Shown here: in pieces, positions 25,191-33,116 of the stretch | Layout: every line of letters begins with the position of its first letter | How positions within the stretch are numbered: the stretch's first letter is position 1 | Assembly: GCA_965199055.1 (NCBI GenBank) | Contig: CBDAQR010000004.1 | Coordinates: 496,001-560,000, forward strand | DNA from: CBDAQR01 sp965199055 | Lineage (GTDB): Bacteria; Pseudomonadota; Gammaproteobacteria; Pseudomonadales; Halieaceae | Length of the DNA: 64,000 bases | Direction of reading: 5' to 3' | The notes under the pieces: model-generated | What the model saw: the letters and a program-made list of their open reading frames with translations, nothing else | Told to the model about the DNA's origin: nothing | The model's database searches: none | Program-made: the position numbers and the translations under genes

Positions 25191-26351
25191 ATGAGCGCGA
25201 CGATCAACCTACCACGTATCTTGCGCGTGGGTGCTGGCACCAGCGACCAGTTGGTGCCCACGCTCGACGAATTGCAGGTGCAACGCCCGTTGCTGGTGAC
25301 CGATCCGTTCATGGTCGAGTGCGGTTACGCGGCGCGACTTGAGCAGCAGCTGGAAGATGCTGGGAAAGCGTTTGGCGTATTCGCGGACTGTGTGCCCGAT
25401 CCAACCACGGATTCCGTGCGTGCGGCTCTGGGCGTTTATCGAGAGGGTGGTCACGACAGCGTAGTCGCGCTGGGTGGCGGCTCTTCGATCGATACGGCCA
25501 AAGCGGTGGCGGTAATGGCGGAGCGCGAAGAGCCCATGCGTCAGTACAAGGTGCCCTATGTCATCGGCGATGGGGCGCCGGTGATTGCTATACCCACCAC
25601 CGCTGGCACCGGGTCTGAAGCGACCCGGGTGGCGGTCATTACCGACACGGAAACGCAGGAAAAAATGCTCTGGATGGGGCTGGGTTTGATGCCGGTAGCC
25701 GCACTGGTAGATTTTGAGCTAACTATGAGTATGCCCTACCGACTGACGGCCGATACCGGTATCGACAGTCTTTGCCATGCGTTAGAGGCCTATGTTAGCC
25801 GCAAGGCGAACCCCTTTACCGATAGCGTGGCACTCACGGCCATGCGCACTATCGCCCTGAATATTCGCACTGCCTGTGAGCAGCCCGATAATCGAGAAGC
25901 GCGCGAGGCGATGATGCTGGCGGCTACCCAGGGCGGTATTGCCTTTGCCAATGCATCTGTCACGCTGATACACGGCATGAGCCGTCCCATCGGTGCCTTC
26001 TACCACGTACCCCACGGGCTGAGTAACGCTATGTTGTTGCCGGAAATCACCGCCTGGTCTGTGGCGGGCGCTCCGCAACGTTACGCGGAGGCGGCGCGGG
26101 TGATGGATATGGCGACAGATTCAGACTCGGATACCTTGGCCCTCGAGAAGCTGATTGGCGGTCTGCGTCAGCTCAATGCCGAACTCAGCGTGCCCAGCCC
26201 GGGCAGCTGGGGAATCGAAGAATCGGCCTGGTTCGACTCGCTCCCGACTATGGCCCAACAAGCCCTCGATTCAGGTTCACCCGCCAATAATCCGCGAATT
26301 CCTGAGTTAAATGAGATCGTTGATCTGTACGAACGAGTCTGGCGGGCGTAG
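25191..26351 (+). CDS. Iron-containing alcohol dehydrogenase
   Basis: The ATG at 25191 gives 386 residues. The Rossmann-like N-domain carries G-G-G-S-S-I-D-T-A-K (about 95-104) and P-T-T-A-G-T-G-S-E-A-T (about 133-143), the NAD(P)-binding signatures; the C-domain has D-x-x-x-H-A-x-E (D-S-L-C-H-A-L-E, about 191-198) and the metal-ligand histidines H-G-M-S-R-P-I-G-A-x-x-x-x-P-H-G (about 260-275). Family members reduce aldehydes or ketones or oxidise alcohols with Fe2+; substrate unknown. Longer frames upstream overlap the DUF924 gene and were not used. Confidence 0.9.
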   Translation: MSATINLPRILRVGAGTSDQLVPTLDELQVQRPLLVTDPFMVECGYAARLEQQLEDAGKAFGVFADCVPDPTTDSVRAALGVYREGGHDSVVALGGGSSIDTAKAVAVMAEREEPMRQYKVPYVIGDGAPVIAIPTTAGTGSEATRVAVITDTETQEKMLWMGLGLMPVAALVDFELTMSMPYRLTADTGIDSLCHALEAYVSRKANPFTDSVALTAMRTIALNIRTACEQPDNREAREAMMLAATQGGIAFANASVTLIHGMSRPIGAFYHVPHGLSNAMLLPEITAWSVAGAPQRYAEAARVMDMATDSDSDTLALEKLIGGLRQLNAELSVPSPGSWGIEESAWFDSLPTMAQQALDSGSPANNPRIPELNEIVDLYERVWRA

Positions 26352-26386
26352 AATTTCTAGCCCTGATCACCGAAGGTTGTGCTGTC

Positions 26387-27187
26387 ATGAGACGAGTCGT
26401 TTTTAACCAGAAGGGCGGGGTCGGCAAGACCAGCATTACCTGTAATTTGGCTGCCGTTGGCGCCGCTCTGGGGCTGAAAACCCTGGTCGTTGACTTGGAT
26501 GTGCAGGGCAATACGACGCACTACCTTGTTGGCGAAATCGATGCAGAGGCGTTCCCGGCTGAAGCTCAAGGCGTCGCCGCCATGTTCAAACAAACGGTAC
26601 GCTCGCGCAAAATGGCGCAAAATCCTGATGCCTTTGTCTGGGAAACGCCCTACGAGAACTTGTACTTGATGCCGTCTTCGCTGGCGCTAACCGATATGGA
26701 GAAGCAACTGGAGTCGCGCTACAAAATCTACAAGTTGCGCGATGCGCTCGACAAGCTGGAAGACGAGTACGATCGTATTTACATCGATACGCCACCAAAT
26801 TTTAATTTCTACAGTAAGTCGGCATTGATCGCAGCCCACAGCCTGATTATTCCCTTCGACTGCGACAGCTTTGCTCGCCAGTCCTTGTATAGCCTGATGG
26901 ACAATATCGTGGAGCTGCAGGAGGATCACAACCCCGAGCTCGAGGTCGAGGGCATCGTCATCAACCAATTCAATAGTCAGGCTAATCTGCCTGGTGAGCT
27001 GGTGGCGGAGCTCGAAGAAGAGGGATTGCCGGTGTTCGAGACTTACTTGCATACCTCGGTGAAGATGAAAGAGTCGCACCGCGATCATCGGCCTCTGATC
27101 GACCTGGCGCCGAGTCACAAACTGACGCAGCAGTACCTGGACCTGCACGCCGAACTAGAAGAAACCGCGGCGCGCGCGGCAGCCTGA
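26387..27187 (+). CDS. ParA/MinD-type ATPase, orphan
   Basis: A 266-residue ParA-superfamily protein: deviant Walker A K-G-G-V-G-K-T-S (about 9-16), switch L-V-V-D-L-D-V-Q-G-N (about 34-43), Walker B I-Y-I-D-T-P-P (about 126-132). No parB, DNA-binding partner or centromere-like repeat lies nearby; the neighbours are a dehydrogenase and cysH, so it is not a partition locus. Orphan ParA proteins place other cargo (chemosensory arrays, carboxysomes, flagella) or act as regulators. The basic patch R-S-R-K near 69-72 might serve DNA contact. Confidence 0.85.
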   Translation: MRRVVFNQKGGVGKTSITCNLAAVGAALGLKTLVVDLDVQGNTTHYLVGEIDAEAFPAEAQGVAAMFKQTVRSRKMAQNPDAFVWETPYENLYLMPSSLALTDMEKQLESRYKIYKLRDALDKLEDEYDRIYIDTPPNFNFYSKSALIAAHSLIIPFDCDSFARQSLYSLMDNIVELQEDHNPELEVEGIVINQFNSQANLPGELVAELEEEGLPVFETYLHTSVKMKESHRDHRPLIDLAPSHKLTQQYLDLHAELEETAARAAA

Positions 27188-27201
27188 CCGCATTTGTCGC
27201 G

Positions 27202-27271
27202 AATAACCTTATAAATTGTGGTTATTTGTCATTGGCGGCGCGATTCTATAACCTCACTCGCCCAGTTATAG
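27202..27271. promoter_or_regulatory. Two inverted repeats in front of cysH (candidate CysB/LysR-type operator)
   Basis: Two perfect 7-bp inverted repeats stand between the ParA gene and cysH: AATAACC (27202-27208) with GGTTATT (27220-27226), and CTATAAC (27246-27252) with GTTATAG (27265-27271). They share an ATAAC/GTTAT half-site and similar spacing (18 and 17 nt start to start). Sulfate-assimilation genes are controlled by the LysR-type CysB, which binds paired half-sites, so these are likely operator arms. The assignment to CysB is an inference. Confidence 0.5.
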
Positions 27272-27288
27272 GGTGAAAGCCGTTTTCC

Positions 27289-27915
27289 ATGGATCTGGAC
27301 CTGCAACAAATCAACGCCGACCTGCGCGATCGCACTCCCAGCGAAATCGTGACGTGGGCGCTTGCCCTGCAGAAGTCCACGATCAACACCACCAGTTTCG
27401 GCCGCAACGCCGCGGTGATGCTGCACCTGGTGAGCGAGCAGGATAAGTCGGTTCCGGTCGTATGGGTGGATACGGGATACAACCTGCGCGATACCTATCT
27501 GGTCGCCGAGAAGCTAATTCGCGACCTCGAATTGAATATGCATATCTACTCTCCCGAGATGACTTCGGAGCGGCGCAACGCCATCATGGGGGGCGTGCCT
27601 ACTATCCAGGACGAGGAACTGCACCAGGAATTTACCCAGCAGGTGAAGCTGGATCCCTTCTCCAAGGCGCTCAACGAGCTAAAGCCCGAGGTGTGGTTGA
27701 CCGGCATCCGCCAGGAAGAAACCGAGCATCGCCAGAGCCTGGATATTGTCAGTATGGATGCCCGCGGCATCCTCAAGGTGGCGCCAATTTTCTACTGGTC
27801 TGAAGATGATGTGGAAGCCTACATGGCCAAGCACGAGCTGCCCACCTGCCGCCACTATTTCGACCCCACCAAGGTACACGACGGCCGCGAGTGTGGCCTG
27901 CACACCGCTGCCTGA
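27289..27915 (+). CDS. cysH: Phosphoadenylyl-sulfate (PAPS/APS) reductase
   Basis: A 208-residue thioredoxin-dependent reductase that makes sulfite in assimilatory sulfate reduction. The PP-loop-like nucleotide site is at T-T-S-F-G-R-N-A-A-V (about 35-44), then W-V-D-T-G-Y (59-64), G-I-R-Q-E-E (about 140-145) and the C-terminal catalytic E-C-G-L-H (about 202-206). The paired CC motifs of 4Fe-4S APS reductases are absent, so the PAPS-specific type is more likely. Alone in its transcription unit, next to a dyad-rich control region. Confidence 0.92.
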   Translation: MDLDLQQINADLRDRTPSEIVTWALALQKSTINTTSFGRNAAVMLHLVSEQDKSVPVVWVDTGYNLRDTYLVAEKLIRDLELNMHIYSPEMTSERRNAIMGGVPTIQDEELHQEFTQQVKLDPFSKALNELKPEVWLTGIRQEETEHRQSLDIVSMDARGILKVAPIFYWSEDDVEAYMAKHELPTCRHYFDPTKVHDGRECGLHTAA

Positions 27916-27940
27916 TTGCTCGCCTTTTTCCATAATTGGC

Positions 27941-28060
27941 GATAGGCCACCTCATTAATAGCTTGCTCGCGGACACGCGGTAAACACGTCCATGTGCGCT
28001 CGACGCCAGCATCCCTGCTGGCGACGGTCCTTGATCAAGCTATTAATGAGTTGGCCTAGC
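27941..28060. repeat. 120-bp palindromic extragenic element (REP/MITE-like)
   Basis: The ends 27941-27965 and 28036-28060 are inverted copies (25 nt, two mismatches) containing CTCATTAATAGCTTG. Inside is a second perfect hairpin, CGCCAGCA-tccc-TGCTGGCG (28004-28023). It lies between the convergent cysH and small membrane protein genes and has no coding frame. The nested-palindrome layout is that of repetitive extragenic palindromes or small non-autonomous elements in marine gammaproteobacteria. Only one copy is seen in this window. Confidence 0.6.
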
Positions 28061-28076
28061 AACTAGGAAATCAGGC

Positions 28077-28108
28077 AAAAAAAAAGGCCAACCTACAAAA
28101 GGTTGGCC
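28077..28108 (-). terminator. Rho-independent terminator of the 43-aa membrane protein gene
   Basis: Read on the minus strand: GGCCAACC (28108-28101), a 7-nt loop, GGTTGGCC (28093-28086), then nine T (28085-28077). A perfect 8-bp stem with a long U-tract, 25 nt after the stop codon of the small ORF at 28134, and oriented to end it. This supports that the small ORF is a real transcription unit. Confidence 0.9.
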
Positions 28109-28133
28109 AGGAGGCTTAGGCCCATGAATTCGT

Positions 28134-28265
28134 TTAGCCGGCGACGAAGGTCACTCCCAGTGCCAGGCAAAGCGCAAACGCTGCAAACAGTCCGATAAAC
28201 TTGCCCAGGCTTTTCATGGTTTCAGCGTCTTCGGCGGTGTGTTCTGTCAATACGTGCTGGGTCAT
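28134..28265 (-). CDS. 43-aa single-helix membrane protein behind an FNR/Anr box
   Basis: The reading frame M-T-Q-H-V-L-T-E-H-T-A-E-D-A-E-T-M-K ends in V-T-F-V-A-G. A His/Glu-rich cytoplasmic start is followed by one hydrophobic helix (about 23-41). It has its own ribosome binding site (AAAGGGGA, 7 nt before ATG), a perfect terminator at 28077-28108 and a promoter with an FNR-type site centred 41.5 nt before the predicted start of transcription. That set makes a true gene of a size that gene callers miss. Small helices under FNR control often belong to terminal oxidases or other respiratory complexes, but no partner is adjacent and I do not recognise the family. Confidence 0.75.
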   Translation of the reverse strand: MTQHVLTEHTAEDAETMKSLGKFIGLFAAFALCLALGVTFVAG

Positions 28266-28297
28266 CGTCTTTCCCCTTTCGTTTGCTTGATGGTTCT

Positions 28298-28339
28298 ATC
28301 CTAGGTGAGTGCCCCCCAATGCGCCTTGATGCAGGTCAA
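28298..28339 (-). promoter_or_regulatory. FNR/Anr-type box and -10 element of the 43-aa protein gene
   Basis: TTGAT-GCAG-GTCAA (28326-28339) matches the FNR/Anr/Dnr consensus TTGAT-N4-ATCAA at nine of ten positions. On the minus strand the hexamer TAGGAT (28303-28298) predicts a transcript start near 28291, which puts the box centre (28332.5) at -41.5, the classic class II activation position. The plus-strand gene at 28447 has no -10 at a matching distance, so the box serves the small gene. Predicts induction at low oxygen. Confidence 0.72.
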
Positions 28340-28446
28340 GGTTAGGAAATATGTGTGTTGAATCGGTGTCACCGGTGCCGGGATTCGGATTGCGATATAC
28401 TGGAGTGAGCGCGTCGCATTTCACTGAGCGGCGCTGGGGGAGCTTT

Positions 28447-29625
28447 ATGCGGGTGCGACGATCGTCGCCCAACATTCCTACCCTTCTGGCAGGCTTTGTG
28501 CTGCTGCTACTGCAGGGCTGTGCCGGCCAACTCTACAACCCCACATTGTCCAGTGCCCCGGCGCTGGAATGGAACGGGGGATACATCCCGCCCCAAGAAG
28601 CTGCCGCAACTGCGCCAACCCCTGAATTGCTCGACATGGACGCTGAAATGCGCGAGTTCGTTGATCGTTATGTGCGCCCCGGTAGCGCACGTCAGCGACT
28701 GCAAATGCTGCATACGGCCATTCGAAGCAGCGCTATGTTGGGCATTGATTATGATCCGCGGGCCGACGGCACTGCTCGTGAAGCTTTTCACCGCGGTACG
28801 GCCAACTGCCTAACCTACGCCCACCTGTTCATTACCCTAGCGCGCTATGCCAATCTGGACGCGCGCTATTTGTCTCTGACCCTCCGTCCTGAGTGGTCGC
28901 GGCATGGCGAAGTCGTGGCGCTGCGACAACATGTCAATGTGATCGTTAACTTGCCAAGCGGCTCTCGCTACATGGTCGATATCGATCCGATTAGCCGCGA
29001 GACGGTGGCCACGGCCAGTGTGCTCTCAGATCGAGAAGCTTTTGCGCTGCATCACGGCAATTTGTCTATGGCTGCGCTGTATGTCGACGAACTCGACGAT
29101 GCCTACGCCCATGCAACGCGTGCTCTGCAACTCAGTGGAGGTACGGATTATCTTTGGGTGAACCTCGGCGCTATTCACCGGCGCTCGGGTAATCATCCCG
29201 CGGCGATCAGCAGCTATATGACAGCGCTGGAGCTCAATGATGATTCACGCTCTGCCATGAATAATCTCGCGGTGGTGTACTACTCAGACGAAGAGTACGA
29301 AAAGGCCAGCTATTGGGAGGAGCGGGTCGCAGACCATCGACAGAGAAACCCTTATTATCACGTCTGGCTTGGTGAGCAGGCCGAGACCGAAGGGGATATC
29401 CCATCAGCGCTCGACCACTACCACCGAGCCATTGAGCTAAAAGACTCCGACGGAGAGTTTTACTATCGCCTGGCCCTGCTCTACCAATCTTTGCAGCAGC
29501 ATACACAAAGTCTCAAGTACGCTGAATTAGCGGTAGCGAATTCGCGTTTGGTAGGAGAACGAGATCGTTATGAGGCGCTTCTGGCGACTCTGCGTCAACC
29601 CGGTCTTGCAAGTATTGACCGCTGA
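28447..29625 (+). CDS. Lipoprotein with transglutaminase-like and TPR domains
   Basis: The ATG at 28447, behind GGGGGAG, gives 392 residues with a lipobox L-L-Q-G-C (Cys about 25). A transglutaminase-like core follows: T-A-N-C-L-T-Y-A (Cys about 120), Q-H-V-N-V (His about 158) and M-V-D-I-D-P (Asp about 177), the Cys-His-Asp order of the papain-like fold. TPR repeats (about 205-370) carry Y-L-W-V-N-L-G-A-I-H-R-R-S-G and similar. Similar lipoproteins are of unknown function; a role in peptide crosslink or amide processing at the envelope is possible. Confidence 0.8.
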   Translation: MRVRRSSPNIPTLLAGFVLLLLQGCAGQLYNPTLSSAPALEWNGGYIPPQEAAATAPTPELLDMDAEMREFVDRYVRPGSARQRLQMLHTAIRSSAMLGIDYDPRADGTAREAFHRGTANCLTYAHLFITLARYANLDARYLSLTLRPEWSRHGEVVALRQHVNVIVNLPSGSRYMVDIDPISRETVATASVLSDREAFALHHGNLSMAALYVDELDDAYAHATRALQLSGGTDYLWVNLGAIHRRSGNHPAAISSYMTALELNDDSRSAMNNLAVVYYSDEEYEKASYWEERVADHRQRNPYYHVWLGEQAETEGDIPSALDHYHRAIELKDSDGEFYYRLALLYQSLQQHTQSLKYAELAVANSRLVGERDRYEALLATLRQPGLASIDR

Positions 29626-29634
29626 GCAATGGCT

Positions 29635-30015
29635 TCAATCCGTTGGACGAATGGCGATATAAGCTCGCTTGTCCTTCTTGCCGCTCAGGCTCGACAGGCA
29701 ATCTGTGATCCACATTTGCCAACCATATTTGCGGCGCAATGCAGACAGCGCCTCCTGCACCTCCACAGGCGCCTCCAGTACCGCGGCTTCCGTGTCGACC
29801 CAGTCTCCAGTCAGCTTGCCGGTGACGGTGCACGCAGCAATCCTGGAGCGAGCGGAATTGCGCAGCCGCTTAATTTTGCCGGCGTTGCCTGCGGAGAACA
29901 CATAGAACACGTCATTCTCTTCTGCAAACCATACGGGGGTGGCAACCCCAACACCCGATTTGCGGAACGTCTCCAGACTTAAATAGTTGGCTTTTTTTAG
30001 CTGCTTGCGGCCCAT
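29635..30015 (-). CDS. Pyridoxamine 5'-phosphate oxidase-family (PPOX class) protein
   Basis: A 126-residue split-beta-barrel flavin-type protein: T-P-V-W-F-A-E-E-N-D-V-F-Y-V-F-S-A (about 26-42) and A-G-K-I-K-R-L-R-N-S-A-R (about 45-56) are the F420/FMN-binding strand pair of small PPOX proteins. Too short and too divergent to be PdxH, which is encoded elsewhere in the window. Such proteins reduce small molecules using FMN, F420 or haem. The stop lies 9 nt from the convergent lipoprotein gene. Confidence 0.75.
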   Translation of the reverse strand: MGRKQLKKANYLSLETFRKSGVGVATPVWFAEENDVFYVFSAGNAGKIKRLRNSARSRIAACTVTGKLTGDWVDTEAAVLEAPVEVQEALSALRRKYGWQMWITDCLSSLSGKKDKRAYIAIRPTD

Positions 30016-30116
30016 ACTGCAATTCTCCTGCGCTAACCGATGTCATTGTAGCGCGTCTACTTTCCGGGTCGTGGCTTTTCTGAAAGAATACCGGCTTCAT
30101 TGAAGGGGTAGTAGCT

Positions 30117-31070
30117 ATGGCACTCGATCACGAAACCACCACCGAAGAGGTCATTGCCGGTATCGATCTGAGCGGCAAGACAGCGCTGGTGACCGGTGCT
30201 TCTGCAGGCTTGGGGATCGAAACCGCGAGGACCTTGGCGGGTGCCGGCGCTCAGGTTGTGATGTTGGCGCGCGATGCTGGCAAGCTCGCGGCGGCGATCG
30301 AAGGTATTCGCGAAACGCTTCCCGATGCGGAGCTCGAAAGCCAGCTTATGGACCTGGCCGATCTGGCCAGTGTGCGTGCCGCGGGTGAGGCTGTCAGGCA
30401 GACCTACCCCGAGATTCATATGCTGATTAACAATGCAGGTGTCATGGCCTGCCCGTTGGCGCGAACCGTCGATGGCTTTGAAATGCAGTTCGGAACCAAC
30501 CATGTGGGGCACTTTCTCTTTACCTGCCTCGTCGTACCTTCTTTGCTGGCTGCAGCGCCGGCGCGTATCGTCAACCTCAGCTCCACGGGACACCGTTTCG
30601 GTCCAGTCGATTTTGATGATCCCAACTACCGCGAGCGCGAGTACGATAAATGGACAGCTTACGGACAATCTAAAACTGCCAATTCGCTGTTTTCGGTCGC
30701 GCTGGATAAGCGACTGTCAGGCCTGGGTGTGAACGCAAACGCCGTGCATCCGGGCATGATTGTGACGGATTTGGGTCGACACCTGGAGCAGGCTGATATC
30801 GAGATGCTGCAACAACGCGCGGCGGATGCCGACAGTACCACCGGATTCAAAAGCATCCCCGCCGGGGCGGCAACCTCCGTCTGGGCGGCAACCAGTGCTG
30901 AGTTGGAAGGCCGTGGCGGACTTTATCTGGAAGACTGCCATGTCGCTGTGCCAATGGCCGAAGGCGTTCCCGGGGGCTTCGAGGCCTGGGCGCTGGATGC
31001 TGATGCGGCCGAGCAGCTTTGGACGCTCTCGGAACAACTGGTTGGCCAGGAGTTTAACTTTGCGGGCTAG
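30117..31070 (+). CDS. Short-chain dehydrogenase/reductase
   Basis: A 317-residue SDR: coenzyme site T-G-A-S-A-G-L-G (about 25-32), N-N-A-G-V-M-A (about 105-111), catalytic Ser in V-N-L-S-S-T-G-H (about 154-161) and Y-G-Q-S-K (Y and K about 182-186). The spacing and the R-E-Y-D-K-W-x-A-Y-G-Q-S-K-T block match retinol-dehydrogenase/WW-domain-oxidoreductase-like SDRs. The oxidised or reduced substrate is unknown. It overlaps the SYLF gene by 11 nt. Confidence 0.9.
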   Translation: MALDHETTTEEVIAGIDLSGKTALVTGASAGLGIETARTLAGAGAQVVMLARDAGKLAAAIEGIRETLPDAELESQLMDLADLASVRAAGEAVRQTYPEIHMLINNAGVMACPLARTVDGFEMQFGTNHVGHFLFTCLVVPSLLAAAPARIVNLSSTGHRFGPVDFDDPNYREREYDKWTAYGQSKTANSLFSVALDKRLSGLGVNANAVHPGMIVTDLGRHLEQADIEMLQQRAADADSTTGFKSIPAGAATSVWAATSAELEGRGGLYLEDCHVAVPMAEGVPGGFEAWALDADAAEQLWTLSEQLVGQEFNFAG

Positions 31071-31611
31071 AGCTACCCGTTGGCACCTGCTGGTCTGCAC
31101 GATGGTGCTGGCCATGTTGCCGACCATTGTTCAGGCAGCGAGCAAAGAAGTCATTAATCAGAAAATTGAGGAGACGCTTTCGACCTTTCGCAGCGAGTCT
31201 CCTGAGGCCGCCAAGCTGGTGGATAAAGCCAAAGGGGTTTTGGTGTTTCCCGATGTGGTCGAAATGGGCTTTGGCATTGGTGGTGAATACGGCGAAGGCG
31301 GGCTTCTGATCGATGGTGAGCCGCAGGCGTACTATTCCACTGCTGGTGCCTCATTTGGCTTACAGCTCGGTGCGCAGACCAAGGCCGTGATGATTTTGTT
31401 CATGAATGATCGCGAACTGCGTAAATTCCAGCGCAGTAGGGGTTGGGAAGCCGGTGTCGATGGCAGTGTCACAGTGGCCACCGTTGAAGTTGGGGGCGGC
31501 GTTGACTCCCGCACACTCAAAGAGCCTATTATCGGATTTGTGTTTTCCAACCGAGGGTTGATGTATAACCTGAGTCTGGAAGGCAATAAAATTACCAAGC
31601 TCAGGCGCTAG
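31060..31611 (+). CDS. Exported SYLF/Ysc84-domain protein
   Basis: Start set at the TTG at 31060, which lies 7 nt after CAGGAG and gives a proper signal peptide (R-A-R-A-T-R-W ... L-P-T-I-V-Q-A-A, cleavage near 26); ATG-only calls would lose the leader or extend far into the SDR gene. The 183-residue product has the lipid-binding SYLF domain: A-K-G-V-L-V-F-P-D-V-V (about 54-64), G-E-G-G-L-L-I-D-G, S-F-G-L-Q-L-G-A-Q and V-E-V-G-G-G. Bacterial SYLF proteins are periplasmic phospholipid binders. Overlap with the SDR stop suggests coupling. Confidence 0.83.
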   Translation: MRARATRWHLLVCTMVLAMLPTIVQAASKEVINQKIEETLSTFRSESPEAAKLVDKAKGVLVFPDVVEMGFGIGGEYGEGGLLIDGEPQAYYSTAGASFGLQLGAQTKAVMILFMNDRELRKFQRSRGWEAGVDGSVTVATVEVGGGVDSRTLKEPIIGFVFSNRGLMYNLSLEGNKITKLRR

Positions 31612-31635
31612 GCAGCGCATAATCGAGGACACACT

Positions 31636-33033
31636 ATGACGACAGTCAGCGTCGCCGCCGCACTCGGTGGCGAGGTGGCCACTGGCCAGCCAGTTACCGT
31701 CCGCGGGTGGATTCGCAGCAAGCGAGATTCCAAGGCCGGCATATCCTTTCTCGCCATTCACGACGGCACCTGTTTCGACCCCATCCAGGCGGTCGTTCCC
31801 AATGAACTGGATAATTATGAATCTGAAGTGCTGCCCATCACTACGGGCTGCTCTGTCATTGTCAGTGGCGAACTGGTGGAATCGCAAGGCAAAGGCCAGT
31901 CGGTAGAGATACAGGCGACGGCAGTCGAGGTGCTTGGCTGGGTGGAAGATGCAGAGCACTATCCCATTGCAAAGAAGCGCCACAGCTTCGAGTACCTGCG
32001 CACGGTGGCCCATCTGCGCCCGCGCACCAATACCTTTGGCGCTATCACCCGCGTGCGTACCACCCTGGCGCATGCTATTCACGACTACTTCTATCGCAAC
32101 GATTTTCACTGGATCAACACGCCCATCATTACTGCCAGTGATTGCGAAGGTGCCGGCGAGTTGTTTCGCGTGAGCACGCTGGATCTGGCCAATCTACCTC
32201 GCGACGGCGCGGGAGGCATCGACTTCGCAGAAGATTTCTTCGGTTCGGAATCGTTTCTGACCGTGTCGGGCCAGCTCAATGTGGAGGCGTACTGTCTCGC
32301 CATGAGCAAGGTCTATACCTTTGGCCCCACATTCCGTGCTGAAAACTCCAACACCAGTCGGCACCTCGCCGAATTCTGGATGGTCGAACCAGAGATTGCT
32401 TTTGCAGACCTGAACGACGACGCCAACCTGGCCGAGGACCTGCTCAAACATGTCTTTAGCCAGGTGCTGGAGCACTGCGAAGACGACATGGCCTTCTTTC
32501 AGCAGCGCATCGACGAAACCGTCATCGAGCGTCTGCGCACGGTTATCGATTCTAATTTCGAACGCATTGATTACAGCGATGCCATCGACATCCTCACCAA
32601 CTGCGGTGAGGCCTTTGAGTTCCCGGTGGAGTGGGGTCACGATCTTCAATCTGAGCACGAGCGTTATCTGTCGGAGAAGCATATCGGCAAGCCTGTCGTG
32701 GTGATGAACTACCCCAAGGGCATCAAAGCCTTTTACATGCGTTTGAATGATGACGAGAAGACCGTGGCGGCGATGGATGTGCTGGCCCCGGGCATTGGCG
32801 AAATCATCGGTGGTAGTCAGCGCGAAGAGCGCCTGGATGTGCTCAATGCCCGCATGGCAGAGCAGGAACTGGGTGACGAACTGGATTGGTACCGCGACCT
32901 GCGCCGTTATGGCACTGTGCCCCACGCGGGCTTTGGGCTAGGTTTCGAACGCCTGGTGAATTATGTCACCGGTATGGAAAACATCCGCGATGCGATCCCG
33001 TTCCCGCGCACGCCGGGCAGCGCTCACTATTGA
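31636..33033 (+). CDS. asnS: Asparaginyl-tRNA synthetase
   Basis: A 465-residue class IIb synthetase. N-terminal OB-fold (about 15-105; V-R-G-W-I-R-S-K-R-D-S-K), motif 2 F-R-A-E-N-S-N-T-S-R-H-L-A-E-F-W-M (about 234-250) and motif 3 G-F-G-L-G-F-E-R-L (about 433-441). The asparagine-specific Y-P-K (M-N-Y-P-K-G-I-K-A-F-Y-M) is present, which separates it from AspS. Length and motif spacing are normal. Presence of AsnS implies direct Asn-tRNA charging. Confidence 0.96.
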   Translation: MTTVSVAAALGGEVATGQPVTVRGWIRSKRDSKAGISFLAIHDGTCFDPIQAVVPNELDNYESEVLPITTGCSVIVSGELVESQGKGQSVEIQATAVEVLGWVEDAEHYPIAKKRHSFEYLRTVAHLRPRTNTFGAITRVRTTLAHAIHDYFYRNDFHWINTPIITASDCEGAGELFRVSTLDLANLPRDGAGGIDFAEDFFGSESFLTVSGQLNVEAYCLAMSKVYTFGPTFRAENSNTSRHLAEFWMVEPEIAFADLNDDANLAEDLLKHVFSQVLEHCEDDMAFFQQRIDETVIERLRTVIDSNFERIDYSDAIDILTNCGEAFEFPVEWGHDLQSEHERYLSEKHIGKPVVVMNYPKGIKAFYMRLNDDEKTVAAMDVLAPGIGEIIGGSQREERLDVLNARMAEQELGDELDWYRDLRRYGTVPHAGFGLGFERLVNYVTGMENIRDAIPFPRTPGSAHY

Positions 33034-33116
33034 TTTACGGCGCAAATTTGGTTGTTTTGTGAACAATTACCCGAATTTGAGCAAAAAATGATCAAAAGCT
33101 GCGCCATACTCAGAGT

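Noticed and set aside
26387..27187. Chromosome partition locus
   Set aside because: No parB, gidA/mnmG or parS-like sites near the ParA gene.
27941..28060. CRISPR repeat or tRNA gene
   Set aside because: Single element with nested palindromes and no spacer array or cloverleaf.
32194..32925. 243-codon minus-strand frame within asnS
   Set aside because: Entirely antisense to a conserved synthetase; no RBS or recognisable domain.
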